Shown here in pieces: positions 6,319-12,588 of a DNA stretch of 12,588 bases. Each line of letters opens with the position of its first letter. Position 1 is the first letter of the stretch. The position numbers were made by a program, and so were the translations under genes. The notes under the pieces are model-generated. The model saw only the letters and a list, made by a program, of their open reading frames with translations, was not told the origin of the DNA and ran no database searches. This stretch comes from Phycisphaerales bacterium. Its GTDB lineage: Bacteria > Planctomycetota > Phycisphaerae > Phycisphaerales > SM1A02. The DNA lies in contig SLJD01000291.1 of assembly GCA_007135295.1 (NCBI GenBank), forward strand, positions 1 to 12,588, in the 5' to 3' direction.

Positions 6319-6511
6319 CCCCTGAAGGGGGCTGAAGACCGTTTCGGGGATGCAGGTCGGCCTGTCAGCAGCAGGCCGGCGTGCGGACAGCAATTGTCAC
6401 CAGGCGGCCGGGAAGGTGTCGACCACGACACCCCGCCGCCGCCCGCGATCCACGGTGGATGGCGGGATGAGTCGACCGGGAGCAAGCGTCCGGCAAGCCG
6501 GGCCTCCGCTT
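6319..6511 (+). promoter_or_regulatory. Hairpin-rich spacer between rpmI and rplT (candidate r-protein leader)
   Basis: Five local hairpins fill the spacer. CCCC-TGAA-GGGG (6319-6330) begins right after the rpmI stop. CGGCCTG/CAGGCCG (6358-6378) has a 7-base loop. GGTGTCG-ACCA-CGACACC (6415-6432) is a perfect 7-base stem. CCCGC-G-ATCCAC-G-GTGGAT-G-GCGGG (6442-6466) is a 25-base dyad. AAGCG(T)CCGGC-AA-GCCGG...CGCTT (6484-6511) is followed 9 bases later by the rplT ribosome site. In many bacteria bL20 represses its own operon by binding structured RNA that mimics its rRNA site, so a regulatory RNA is a reasonable inference, but I do not recognise a known L20-leader fold. Confidence 0.5.
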
Positions 6512-6533
6512 CGACCTGACAAGGAGTTCACTT

Positions 6534-6923
6534 ATGCCACGTGTCCGTCGCGGCGCCGCCCGCACCCAATCCCGTCGTCGAATTCTCCGTGCCGCCCGCG
6601 GCTACTGGGGGACGAAAAGCCGCCACAAGCAGCAGGCCAAGGTCGCCCTCTGGCGGGCCGGCCAGAACGCCTTCCGCGACCGCAAGCGTCGCCGGCGCGA
6701 GTTCCGTCGCCTGTGGATCACCCGCATCACCGCCGCCTGCCGGTTGCGCGGCACGCGGTACAGCCGTTTCATCAACGGCCTGCAGCGGTCCGGCGTGCTG
6801 CTGAACCGCAAGATGCTCAGCCAGATCGCCATCGAGGATCCGGCGACGTTCGACCGGCTGGTCGAAATGGCCGAGGCCAACACGGTCGCTCCCGCCGGGG
6901 ACACGAAGAGCCCGGCCGCATAA
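6534..6923 (+). CDS. rplT: 50S ribosomal protein bL20
   Basis: A 129-residue basic protein, MPRVRRGAARTQSRRRIL..., matching bL20 throughout: ARGYWGTKSRHKQQAKVA, AFRDRKRRRREFRRLWITRI and LRGTRYSRFINGL are core family segments. bL20 binds 23S rRNA early in large-subunit assembly and is often also the autogenous repressor of its operon. The usual length is about 117 residues; the extra dozen at the C-terminus (EANTVAPAGDTKSPAA) is low complexity. AAGGAG (6521-6526) at 7 bases from the ATG is one of the clearest ribosome sites in the window. It is probably co-transcribed with rpmI. pheS, a frequent downstream neighbour, is not present. Confidence 0.97.
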   Translation: MPRVRRGAARTQSRRRILRAARGYWGTKSRHKQQAKVALWRAGQNAFRDRKRRRREFRRLWITRITAACRLRGTRYSRFINGLQRSGVLLNRKMLSQIAIEDPATFDRLVEMAEANTVAPAGDTKSPAA

Positions 6924-6963
6924 GCTGTCGCATCTGAACTAAGGCTCTGCCCCCTGCTCGATC

Positions 6964-6978
6964 GCGGCCGCGGGCCGC
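6964..6978 (+). terminator. Possible terminator hairpin after rplT
   Basis: GCGGCC-GCG-GGCCGC is a compact 6-base stem 41 bases after the rplT stop. It is not followed by a T-run, so it could act only as a weak intrinsic or an aided terminator. The rest of the spacer to 7099 shows no gene. Confidence 0.3.
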
Positions 6979-7099
6979 CTGCGGGGATGTGGTCGGTTTG
7001 TGTCGATCGCCCCCGGCTGAATCGCCCCGCCTCGTTGGCCGTCCTGCCGAGCCGCACTGCCGGGTCTGAGCACAGCACCTGACTCGCGAGGGAACCGGT

Positions 7100-7822
7100 T
7101 TGTTTGTCTTCGCTCGAGAATCGATCCGGCACATGAAGACCACCGGCTCATTCATGCCCTCGTCGAGGCATCTGGCGCGGGCGATGACACAGATCGATCA
7201 TGTTCGCGGCGATGACGCAGAACCATTGCGCGTCCTCGAGGTCGGGCCGGGCACCGGACCGTTCACACGTCGGATCCTTCCGAGTCTGCGGCCGGGCGAT
7301 GAATTTCACATCGTCGAGATCAACCGATCGTTCTGCCGGGGCCTGGAACGGCGGCTGCTGAAGCGGTACCGCCAGCAGCATCCCGATGTGACCATCGAGT
7401 TGCATTGCTCGGCCATCGAGGATGCGAAGCTGACCGGCCGGTTTGACCGGATCGTCTGCGGCCTGCCGTTCAACAATTTCCCGGCAATGCAGGTGCGGGC
7501 GATCTTCCGCCAACTGCTCAATCTGCTGAGCGACGGCGGTGAGTTGACGTACTTCGAATACATGGCGGTCCGGCCGGTGCGGGCGTCGATCAGCAACCGG
7601 CAGGCGCGGCAGAACATCCGTCGCATCGGGGCGTTGAACAAATCACTCCACCGCCGCCACGCCGGCCACACGAAGATCGTGCTCGGAAACTTTCCGCCGG
7701 CGGTTGCGCATTGCCTGACCCGCTATCCGGATCACGACGCGGCCGGCGCAGATGCTGAACTGTTCCCCGGCAAACACGGATCGCTTCACTGCAACGGTTC
7801 GCCGAGCAGCGGATCGGCCTGA
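7100..7822 (+). CDS. Phospholipid N-methyltransferase-like SAM-dependent methyltransferase
   Basis: A 240-residue protein. The N-terminus FARESIRHMKTTGSFMPSSRHLARAM matches the F-x-R-x-h-(x)n-TGs-x-PSSrxLar signature of PmtA-type phosphatidylethanolamine methyltransferases and their COG3963 relatives. VLEVGPGTGPFT at about 45-56 is SAM motif I, IVEINRSF at 71-78 carries the acidic residue for the SAM ribose, and IVCGLPFNNFP at 118-128 takes the place of the NPPY-like motif. GNFPPAVAHCL (196-206) resembles the family C-terminal NxPPAwV. It probably acts at the inner face of the membrane, methylating a lipid head group or a similar amine, but the substrate is not certain. I chose the TTG at 7100 because GAGGGA (7088-7093) lies six bases upstream and the conserved FxRE segment precedes the first ATG (7133). 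About 30 residues after the family end show no recognisable domain. Confidence 0.72.
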   Translation: MFVFARESIRHMKTTGSFMPSSRHLARAMTQIDHVRGDDAEPLRVLEVGPGTGPFTRRILPSLRPGDEFHIVEINRSFCRGLERRLLKRYRQQHPDVTIELHCSAIEDAKLTGRFDRIVCGLPFNNFPAMQVRAIFRQLLNLLSDGGELTYFEYMAVRPVRASISNRQARQNIRRIGALNKSLHRRHAGHTKIVLGNFPPAVAHCLTRYPDHDAAGADAELFPGKHGSLHCNGSPSSGSA

Positions 7823-7830
7823 TGCCTCTT

Positions 7831-8085
7831 TCACATGGCTTCGCGGATCAATCCCCCGCTTGCTCTTCGTATCTCCGGGCAAATGGGTACGCCGCCTTGC
7901 TCTCGGCGGACGATTGATCCGAGTTTGACCATGATGTAGAAGCGGCCGACGTGCTGTTCCGGTCTCGCAGCATGAGTCTGACGAGCCTCTTTCCCCGGAT
8001 TCATGTCGGCACACCATCGGGCCAGCCGGCACACGTTCGCGATCGTAACCGACCAGAGCGGTTGAAGTGCCACGTAACACCTCAC
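7831..8085 (-). CDS. Short open frame overlapping the birA stop (hypothetical, doubtful)
   Basis: An 84-codon frame starts with the GTG that overlaps the birA stop as GTGA, a layout used for translational coupling. The product (MRCYVALQPLWSVTIANVC...GGLIREAM) has no motif, membrane segment or domain that I recognise. Third codon positions are less GC-rich than in birA and rare-looking AGA and ATA codons occur, which argues against coding. It also runs across the 7844-7921 inverted repeat. On balance it is more likely non-coding spacer than a gene. Confidence 0.18.
   Translation of the reverse strand: MRCYVALQPLWSVTIANVCRLARWCADMNPGKEARQTHAARPEQHVGRFYIMVKLGSIVRREQGGVPICPEIRRASGGLIREAM
7844..7921. 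repeat. 10-base inverted repeat in the convergent spacer before birA
   Basis: CGGATCAATC (7844-7853) and GATTGATCCG (7912-7921) are perfect inverted copies bounding 78 bases. Inside, CTTGCTCT occurs twice (about 7859 and 7896) and CCGCC/GGCGG (7892-7909) forms a small stem. It lies between the ends of two convergent genes, so it may be a terminator for both; a small non-autonomous element is an alternative, but no target duplication is visible. Confidence 0.55.
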
Positions 8086-8834
8086 TCAAAGGAAATGATG
8101 TGACTGTGCGATGCGGGCAGGCGGCGCCGGCGGCCGTCGACTTCAATCTCCAGAACACTCAGCGGATCGACAGCCCGGACGATCCCGTCGTGCTGCTCGC
8201 CGCGGCATTCGATCACGGCGCGTCGACCGGTGAGCCGATCGCGGCGAATGAATTCCCGCGTCAGTTCACTTTCGCTCAATTCCGCGACACGGTTGAACGC
8301 CTGGAGAACGACGGCGGCCACGTCGGCCCGGTCCACGTCCAGGCCGATCTGCGCGAGACTGATCGCCTTGTCATGCAGATCCTCCGGCCATCGCTGCTGG
8401 TTGATGTTCATCCCGATTCCGACGAGCGACCGCGCTTCGTCGCGCTCGATCAGCACGCCGGCGAGTTTGCGGTCATCGACGTACACATCGTTGGGCCACT
8501 TGATCATCGCGCGATCGACGCCGAGCGATTCGGCTGCTTCAGCGACAGCGACGGCCGCGACGATGGCCAGCCGCTCAGACTGGCCAGATGCGACGACCGC
8601 GGTCATCGCAAGGCCGTCGTCAGCGGTGTCGGCCCATTGACTGCCGAGTCGGCCGCGACCGGCGTACTGACGACCGGCCAGGACGACCGTGCCGATCGGA
8701 GCGGCAAGCCGCCGGGCCGCGTCCTGGGTGGAATCGGTCTCGCCGAGGACGATGACGTCCATCAGGATGCCCGGCCGGTCTCGCAGCGCCGCTTCCAGGC
8801 GTCCAGGCCAGCGTTGGACATCATGATTCGTCAC
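8082..8834 (-). CDS. birA: Biotin--[acetyl-CoA-carboxylase] ligase, without repressor domain
   Basis: A 250-residue cytoplasmic enzyme that activates biotin with ATP and attaches it to the lysine of the biotin carboxyl carrier protein. Visible landmarks: GETDSTQDAARRL (31-43); QYAGRGRLGSQW (56-67), the biotinyl-AMP loop; MIKWPNDVYVDDRKLAGVLIE (110-130) with the KWPND motif and the reactive-site lysine of KLAGVL; GIGMNIN (139-145). The C-terminal small domain is present (about 200-250). The N-terminal winged helix of E. coli BirA is missing, so this is a group I ligase that should not repress biotin genes. The only suitable start is GTG at 8832-8834; no good ribosome site precedes it. It lies 49 bases downstream of nadC on the same strand and is probably co-transcribed with it. 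Confidence 0.95.
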   Translation of the reverse strand: MTNHDVQRWPGRLEAALRDRPGILMDVIVLGETDSTQDAARRLAAPIGTVVLAGRQYAGRGRLGSQWADTADDGLAMTAVVASGQSERLAIVAAVAVAEAAESLGVDRAMIKWPNDVYVDDRKLAGVLIERDEARSLVGIGMNINQQRWPEDLHDKAISLAQIGLDVDRADVAAVVLQAFNRVAELSESELTREFIRRDRLTGRRAVIECRGEQHDGIVRAVDPLSVLEIEVDGRRRRLPASHSHIISFE

Positions 8835-8883
8835 GTATGGTGTCCGGCAAGGGCTGCGTATGCCGTCGAACGTCGACAGTGCA

Positions 8884-9795
8884 TTATCGATCCAGACCGA
8901 GATCGAGCGAGCGAGCCGCGTGCGTCAGCGCGCCGACGGAGATTCGATCGACGCCGATTCTGGAGATCTCGCCGACTCGCTCCAGGGTGATCCCGCCCGA
9001 CGCCTCAAGCTGCACGCGCCGGCCAAGCGCATCGCGGCGTTCGACGGCACGCTGCATGTCGTCGTTCGACATATTGTCGAGCAGGATGTAGTCGATCAAT
9101 TCATCGGGCAGCGCGAGCAGCGCTTCGAACTGATCGAGCGTGTCAACCTCGACCTCGAAGAAGCGCATGTCAAAGCGCTGCCTGGCGGACTCGGCCATCG
9201 CGCGAACACGGTCAGCAAATTCATGAGGTGCGAGGCCGGCGAGGTGATTGTCCTTCAGGAGCACGGCATCGTGCAGACCGAGGCGATGCAGCGTCGCCCC
9301 CCCGCACCGTGTCGCGTATTTTTCCAGATGCCGCCAGCCGGGCGTAGTCTTGCGAGTATCGCAGATGACTGACCGGCCGACGGATGCGGCTTCAACGTAT
9401 CGGCGGGTCTGACTCGCGACGCCGCTGAGCCGGCCTACGAAGTTGAGCATCGTCCGTTCGATGCCGACCAGTTCGCGCACCGGCCCGTGAAGCGTCGCGA
9501 GCGGCGTGCCGGGTTCGACGGCTGCGCCGTCGTTGGACTGCAGGTCGAGATCGATATTGGCGTTGAAAACATCGAGCAGCGTGGGCAACGCCGCAAGTCC
9601 ACAAACAACGCCCGCTTCCCGGGCCACGAACGACGCGGCCGCCGGCTCGTCGCCTCGTTCAAGCAGATCCGTCGTGATGTCCCCTGCCTCGCCGAGGTCT
9701 TCGTCACGGGCGAGTGTGAGGAGGGTATTCAGCCGCCCGTCGGCGGTGAAATACCTGAAGAGTTCCGGCAGGGAGAGGGTGTTAAGGTCAATCAT
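8884..9795 (-). CDS. nadC: Nicotinate-nucleotide pyrophosphorylase (carboxylating)
   Basis: A 303-residue enzyme that converts quinolinate and phosphoribosyl pyrophosphate to nicotinate mononucleotide, the third step of de novo NAD synthesis in the cytoplasm. Family landmarks: ARDEDLGEAGDITTDLL (about 29-45), ERTMLNFVGRLSGVAS (113-128), CDTRKTTPGWRHLEKYA (145-161) with the substrate-binding Arg and Lys, HRLGLHDAVLLKDNH (170-184), YILLDNMS, and LEASGGI with DRISVGALTH near the end. These are the expected quinolinate and PRPP contacts. I chose the ATG at 9793-9795 (MIDLNTLSLPEL); a TTG at 9810 would add five residues and has no ribosome site. birA follows closely. nadA and nadB are not in the window. 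Confidence 0.96.
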   Translation of the reverse strand: MIDLNTLSLPELFRYFTADGRLNTLLTLARDEDLGEAGDITTDLLERGDEPAAASFVAREAGVVCGLAALPTLLDVFNANIDLDLQSNDGAAVEPGTPLATLHGPVRELVGIERTMLNFVGRLSGVASQTRRYVEAASVGRSVICDTRKTTPGWRHLEKYATRCGGATLHRLGLHDAVLLKDNHLAGLAPHEFADRVRAMAESARQRFDMRFFEVEVDTLDQFEALLALPDELIDYILLDNMSNDDMQRAVERRDALGRRVQLEASGGITLERVGEISRIGVDRISVGALTHAARSLDLGLDR

Positions 9796-9853
9796 TGCTG
9801 GATCGGCCAATCGGCTGCGCGATGGATGCCGGGCATCGCATCCGGCCGGTCAG

Positions 9854-9882
9854 TTTATCGGCTCTGCAAGCCGTGTGATCAA
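9854..9882 (-). promoter_or_regulatory. Candidate promoter of nadC-birA
   Basis: On the minus strand TTGATC (9877-9882) and GATAAA (9854-9859) are 17 bases apart, each with four of six consensus bases. Transcription would begin near 9847, leaving a leader of about 50 bases. No recognisable NadR or NrtR-type operator was seen. Confidence 0.42.
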
Positions 9883-10001
9883 GCGAGGATGGGTAATCCG
9901 CGCAACGTCAGCCGAGGTTCCGTCAAGTCGGCCCGGTCGGCGGTCGATGATCGATTTGAAGTCGGCCCGCGCCGCGGCGTGTGTGGGCCGTCCCATGCAC
10001 G

Positions 10002-10007
10002 TATACC
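10002..10007 (+). promoter_or_regulatory. Possible -10 box of the HDOD gene
   Basis: TATACC lies 28 bases before the HDOD start codon, which would place the transcript start near 10014 and leave room for the ribosome site. No acceptable -35 box is found 16-18 bases upstream, so this is a weak call. Confidence 0.28.
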
Positions 10008-10035
10008 CGTCCCGCCGAGCAGACAGAGGTTCCGC

Positions 10036-10923
10036 ATGAGCGCCACCACCACGGAAGGGCAGAAAGCGGCCGTCGATTCCGCGATCCGGTCCATCAGTCA
10101 CATTGCGACGTTGCCCGAGGTCACGGTCAAAATCATTGAACTGGTCGAGGATCCGTCGAGCACCGCTCAGGATCTGCACCATGTCATCGCTAACGACCCG
10201 GCGCTGTGCAGCCGCATCCTCAAGGTCGTCAACTCCGCGTTCTATGGCCTGCCCCGGCAGATCGGCTCGATCAACCGCGCGATTGTTCTGCTCGGTCTCA
10301 ACGCGGTGAAGAACATCTCCATAGCGGCGAGTCTCGCCAAACTGTTCCGCGGCGGGGAGTTGTGCGACCAATTCTCGGCCAAGGATCTCTGGACGCATTC
10401 GATCGCGACGGCGACATGCAGCAAGCTGATCTGTGATGAACTCAAGCTCGGCCTGCCGGATGAAGCGTTTCTCGGCGGGCTGATTCATGACATCGGCATC
10501 ATGGTGGAAATGCAGGCCGACCGCCAGAAGCTCGTGGCGGTGTTTGACGACATGACATACGACCGCGATGGCGTCCCGACCACCGACATGCGCGAGCTCG
10601 AATGTGTGCATTTCGGCGCTGATCACGAACAGTTCGGCGCCGGCCTGTGCGAGACATGGAAGTTTCCCAAATCGTTCAGTTACGTCGTCGGCCACCATCA
10701 TGAGCCGATGGAACTGCCGGCGGACCATCGGACGCTTGCGTGCGTGGTGTACCTGGCCGATCGCATCACGGCACAAGTGGGCTGCGGCTTCCGCGATGAC
10801 ATCATGGATACGGACCTGCCGCAATCGATTCGCGAGGAACTCGGTGTGAGTCTGACAATGGCTGAAGCGATCCGCCATGAACTTCCCAAGGCCATTGAGG
10901 ACGCTGAAGCCAGTTTCGGATGA
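10036..10923 (+). CDS. HDOD domain protein (signal-transduction HD-like domain)
   Basis: A 295-residue protein made almost entirely of one HDOD domain (about 20-245). LPEVTVKIIELVEDPSSTAQ and IANDPALCSRILKVVNSAFYG (51-71) are the characteristic first helices; INRAIVLLGLNAVKNI (79-94) follows. H121 (in WTHSIA), H151-D152 (GLIHDIG), H197, H220-H222 (GHHHEP) and D242 (YLADRI) correspond to the metal-ligand positions of HD phosphohydrolases. HDOD proteins act in stress, motility, type IV pilus or cyclic-nucleotide signalling and usually lack enzymatic activity, so the retained residues deserve notice. I chose the ATG at 10036, with AGAGG upstream at 10025-10029; the frame is open much further upstream but that part is antisense to nadC. 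It is divergent from nadC and heads a co-directional series with the Lon-domain and HD-GYP genes. Confidence 0.9.
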   Translation: MSATTTEGQKAAVDSAIRSISHIATLPEVTVKIIELVEDPSSTAQDLHHVIANDPALCSRILKVVNSAFYGLPRQIGSINRAIVLLGLNAVKNISIAASLAKLFRGGELCDQFSAKDLWTHSIATATCSKLICDELKLGLPDEAFLGGLIHDIGIMVEMQADRQKLVAVFDDMTYDRDGVPTTDMRELECVHFGADHEQFGAGLCETWKFPKSFSYVVGHHHEPMELPADHRTLACVVYLADRITAQVGCGFRDDIMDTDLPQSIREELGVSLTMAEAIRHELPKAIEDAEASFG

Positions 10924-11040
10924 ATGGCCGACGCGCCCGGCGATCGTGCGTGCGGTGTCGTCGGTGAGGCGTGAACCATCCGCCATGACGGACGCAGCAC
11001 GATTGCGGCAACGTGTCAACGACACCGGCCGGGCGGGGGC

Positions 11041-11052
11041 TATCATCAGGCA
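11041..11052 (+). promoter_or_regulatory. -10-like TATCAT directly before the Lon-domain gene (leaderless candidate)
   Basis: TATCAT (11041-11046) has four of six -10 consensus bases and ends 6 bases before the ATG at 11053, so transcription would begin on the start codon. The only AG-rich word, AGG, is too close to the ATG to serve as a ribosome site. A small hairpin, GTGTC-AAC-GACAC (11013-11025), lies where a -35 box would be. Confidence 0.35.
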
Positions 11053-11757
11053 ATGAGCGAGCAGGTTCGCGTCAACTTCAACCGGCCGATTCCGGTCGTC
11101 CCGCTGCCGCAGGCCGTTCTGCTGCCCCATGCCGTTCAGCCGATGCACATCTGCGAAGACCGGTTGATGGAGTTGGTGCGCGAAGCGATCGACGGGCCGG
11201 GCCTCATCGCGGCGGCAAGTTACACCGACCGGCCGTGTGACGAGAACGAGGAAGATGAACCGGCTGAACTGCGCCCGGCGGTCTGCGTCGGGCACATCGT
11301 GGAGCACGAGCCGATGCCCGGCGGCCGGTGCAACATTCTCCTGCAGGGCGTCTGCCGCGCACGCATTCAGCGCATGCTCGAGCCCGACGACGACACCCCG
11401 TACCGCCGGGCCATGCTCACGCCTGTACAATCGGTGCATGAATCGTGCGAGGAGCTTGATCATGTTCGTGAAACGCTGCATGACCTGCTGACCGGGACGC
11501 GGCTACGGCGCATGAAGGCCGTCAAGCATGTGCTGGACTGGTTCGATCAGGACGAAGTGCCGACCCACGCGCTGCTCGAGTTGCTCGGGTTCCTGCTCGT
11601 CAACGACACCGAACGGAAATACGAACTGCTGACGGAGCCGGACGCCCGCCGCCGGGCGCGAGTGATCACGAACGAACTTCGCGACCTCGACGACCTGATC
11701 GCCCAGGCGGACAAGCAGTCACACCACCGCTGGCCCAAGGGCATGGCGTGGAACTGA
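11053..11757 (+). CDS. Stand-alone Lon substrate-binding (LON N-terminal) domain protein
   Basis: A 234-residue protein. IPVVPLPQAVLLPHAVQPMHICEDRLMELV (about 13-42) matches the PUA-like LON domain start (PLFPL-x-hLFPG-x-LpLxIFExRY), and VCVGHIVEHEPMPGGRCNILLQGVCRARI (77-105) is the second conserved block (vG-x-h-x-(x)n-dGr-x-x-i-x-l-x-G-x-x-R). The rest (about 120-230) is charged and helical. No ATPase (AAA+) or Ser-Lys protease domain follows, so it cannot degrade proteins alone. In full Lon this domain recognises substrates; the function of the stand-alone form is unknown, with an adaptor or chaperone-like role as a guess. It runs in the same direction as the HDOD gene (129 bases upstream) and the HD-GYP gene (248 bases downstream). 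Confidence 0.85.
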   Translation: MSEQVRVNFNRPIPVVPLPQAVLLPHAVQPMHICEDRLMELVREAIDGPGLIAAASYTDRPCDENEEDEPAELRPAVCVGHIVEHEPMPGGRCNILLQGVCRARIQRMLEPDDDTPYRRAMLTPVQSVHESCEELDHVRETLHDLLTGTRLRRMKAVKHVLDWFDQDEVPTHALLELLGFLLVNDTERKYELLTEPDARRRARVITNELRDLDDLIAQADKQSHHRWPKGMAWN

Positions 11758-12005
11758 AGATGCACTGAAGGCGGTAGCGATCCCGGCCGACCGTGCAATA
11801 CCCGTCTCACGCCGACCGCCCTCTGGAATGACTGCCCACACTGTCAGAAACATTTGCCTGTTCTTCCCGTCTGGCGGCATGATTTGTCGACATCGGCGAT
11901 GGGGGTTTCCACTTATGGTGACGCCGAATTCCGGGCGAAGCGGACGTCGGATCTGGTCGATAAGTCATCGGCCGACCCTCTTTCGAATGATCGCTCGGAG
12001 TATCG

Positions 12006-12588
12006 ATGCTGCGCGTACCGATTCAGCAGGCCCGGCCGGGAATGGTGCTCGCCCTGCCTCTGCATCATCCGCAGAGTTCAGCGGTGCTGCTGACCCGCGG
12101 GTACACCCTTGACGACCCCATGATTCAGCGGCTGCAGGGGCTGCACGTCCGTGAATTGTGGATCGAGTATCCCAATACCGAGATCATCGCGGATTACATC
12201 TCGCCGACGGTCATGGCCCGGCACAACGAAGTTGTCCGCGACCTCGCTAATCTCTTCGAAAACCTGCAGAGGGACAGCCACGCGCGGCTTGATTACAGCG
12301 AGTACCGCCGCACGTTGCGCGGCCTGATCGAATCGCTCGCCAACGATCCCCTCGCCGCCTCGTACATCGTCGAACTCAACGGTTCGGGCACGAGCGAACT
12401 CCGGCACAGCGCCGAAGTCTGCTTCCTGTCGATTCTACTCGGGCTGAAACTTCAGGATTACCTGATCCACCAGCGCCGACGGCTGCGCGTCACACATGCC
12501 CGCGACGTGTCAAGTCTCGGCCTCGGCGCGATGCTGCATGACATCGGCGTCACGCAACTCGACCCGGAGTACCGCACCGGCCACCACA
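12006..12588 (+). CDS. HD-GYP domain protein, probable cyclic-di-GMP phosphodiesterase (partial)
   Basis: An open frame of 194 codons runs off the right edge. The first 65 residues (MLRVPIQQARPGMVLALPLHH...LLTRGYTLDDPMIQRLQ...VRELWIE) match the short N-terminal domain common before HD-GYP: V-x-x-a-x-pGMvL, a ring of residues around LTxGx-L, then a strand. A helical linker follows, then the start of the HD-GYP domain: H134-xxx-V and GLGAMLHDIGVTQLDPE with HD at 178-179. HD-GYP domains hydrolyse cyclic di-GMP, or related dinucleotides, in the cytoplasm. The later HHE, GYP and final metal ligands are beyond the window, so activity cannot be judged. GGAG (11997-12000) lies five bases before the ATG. 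The spacer before it (11758-12005) shows no gene and no clear promoter or cyclic-di-GMP riboswitch. Confidence 0.88.
   Translation, partial: MLRVPIQQARPGMVLALPLHHPQSSAVLLTRGYTLDDPMIQRLQGLHVRELWIEYPNTEIIADYISPTVMARHNEVVRDLANLFENLQRDSHARLDYSEYRRTLRGLIESLANDPLAASYIVELNGSGTSELRHSAEVCFLSILLGLKLQDYLIHQRRRLRVTHARDVSSLGLGAMLHDIGVTQLDPEYRTGHH

Noticed and set aside
9850..11481. Open frame of 543 codons on the minus strand
   Set aside because: It is antisense to the HDOD and Lon-domain genes, has no domain, is rich in His and Arg, and reflects the codon bias of the genes opposite.
11758..12005. Cyclic-di-GMP riboswitch upstream of the HD-GYP gene
   Set aside because: None of the conserved GEMM core words or paired stems are recognisable.
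11828..12112. Short plus-strand open frames before and into the HD-GYP gene
   Set aside because: They overlap the supported HD-GYP frame, and the predicted peptides have no motif or ribosome site.

Overview
The window is GC-rich bacterial chromosome with ordinary-looking, mostly single-gene transcription units on both strands and spacers of 100-350 bases. Gene content (biotin ligase, NAD synthesis, ribosomal proteins, HtpX, HDOD and HD-GYP proteins, a secreted DUF885 protein) fits a free-living, membrane-enveloped bacterium. The style (high GC, many genes without a Shine-Dalgarno sequence, bL35/bL20 apart from infC, a secreted DUF885 protein) would suit Planctomycetota or a similar phylum, but this is inference from general impression, not a sequence match. 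No phage, insertion sequence, CRISPR array or defence system is visible.

Left part (1-5500): the 3' end of a probable SAM-dependent methyltransferase (+) overlaps tail-to-tail a secreted DUF885 zinc-peptidase-like protein (-). Upstream of the latter lies a dense nest of palindromes beside its ribosome binding site. Next are a membrane-anchored 3D-domain (cell-wall hydrolase-like) protein (-) with a hairpin-bearing leader, a TauE/SafE permease (+), a GC-rich spacer, and the membrane protease HtpX (+).

Middle part (5500-7100): htpX and a convergent tRNA-Arg(ACG) gene (-) share a strong hairpin terminator. The tRNA promoter and the rpmI promoter diverge; a 16-base tandem repeat (three copies) abuts the rpmI -35 box. 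rpmI (bL35) and rplT (bL20) follow without infC, separated by an unusually long, hairpin-rich spacer that could be a ribosomal-protein autoregulatory leader.

Right part (7100-12588): a phospholipid N-methyltransferase-like protein (+) converges on a nadC-birA pair (-) that links NAD and biotin cofactor metabolism. Divergent from nadC runs a co-directional series: an HDOD protein that keeps HD-superfamily metal residues, a stand-alone Lon substrate-binding-domain protein, and an HD-GYP protein (probable cyclic-di-GMP phosphodiesterase) cut by the window end. This series suggests local signalling and proteolysis functions, though shared regulation is not shown.

I did not find a convincing new multi-gene system. 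The best leads are cis-regulatory: the rpmI-rplT spacer, the repeat at the rpmI promoter, the palindrome nest before the DUF885 gene, and a set of apparently leaderless genes.
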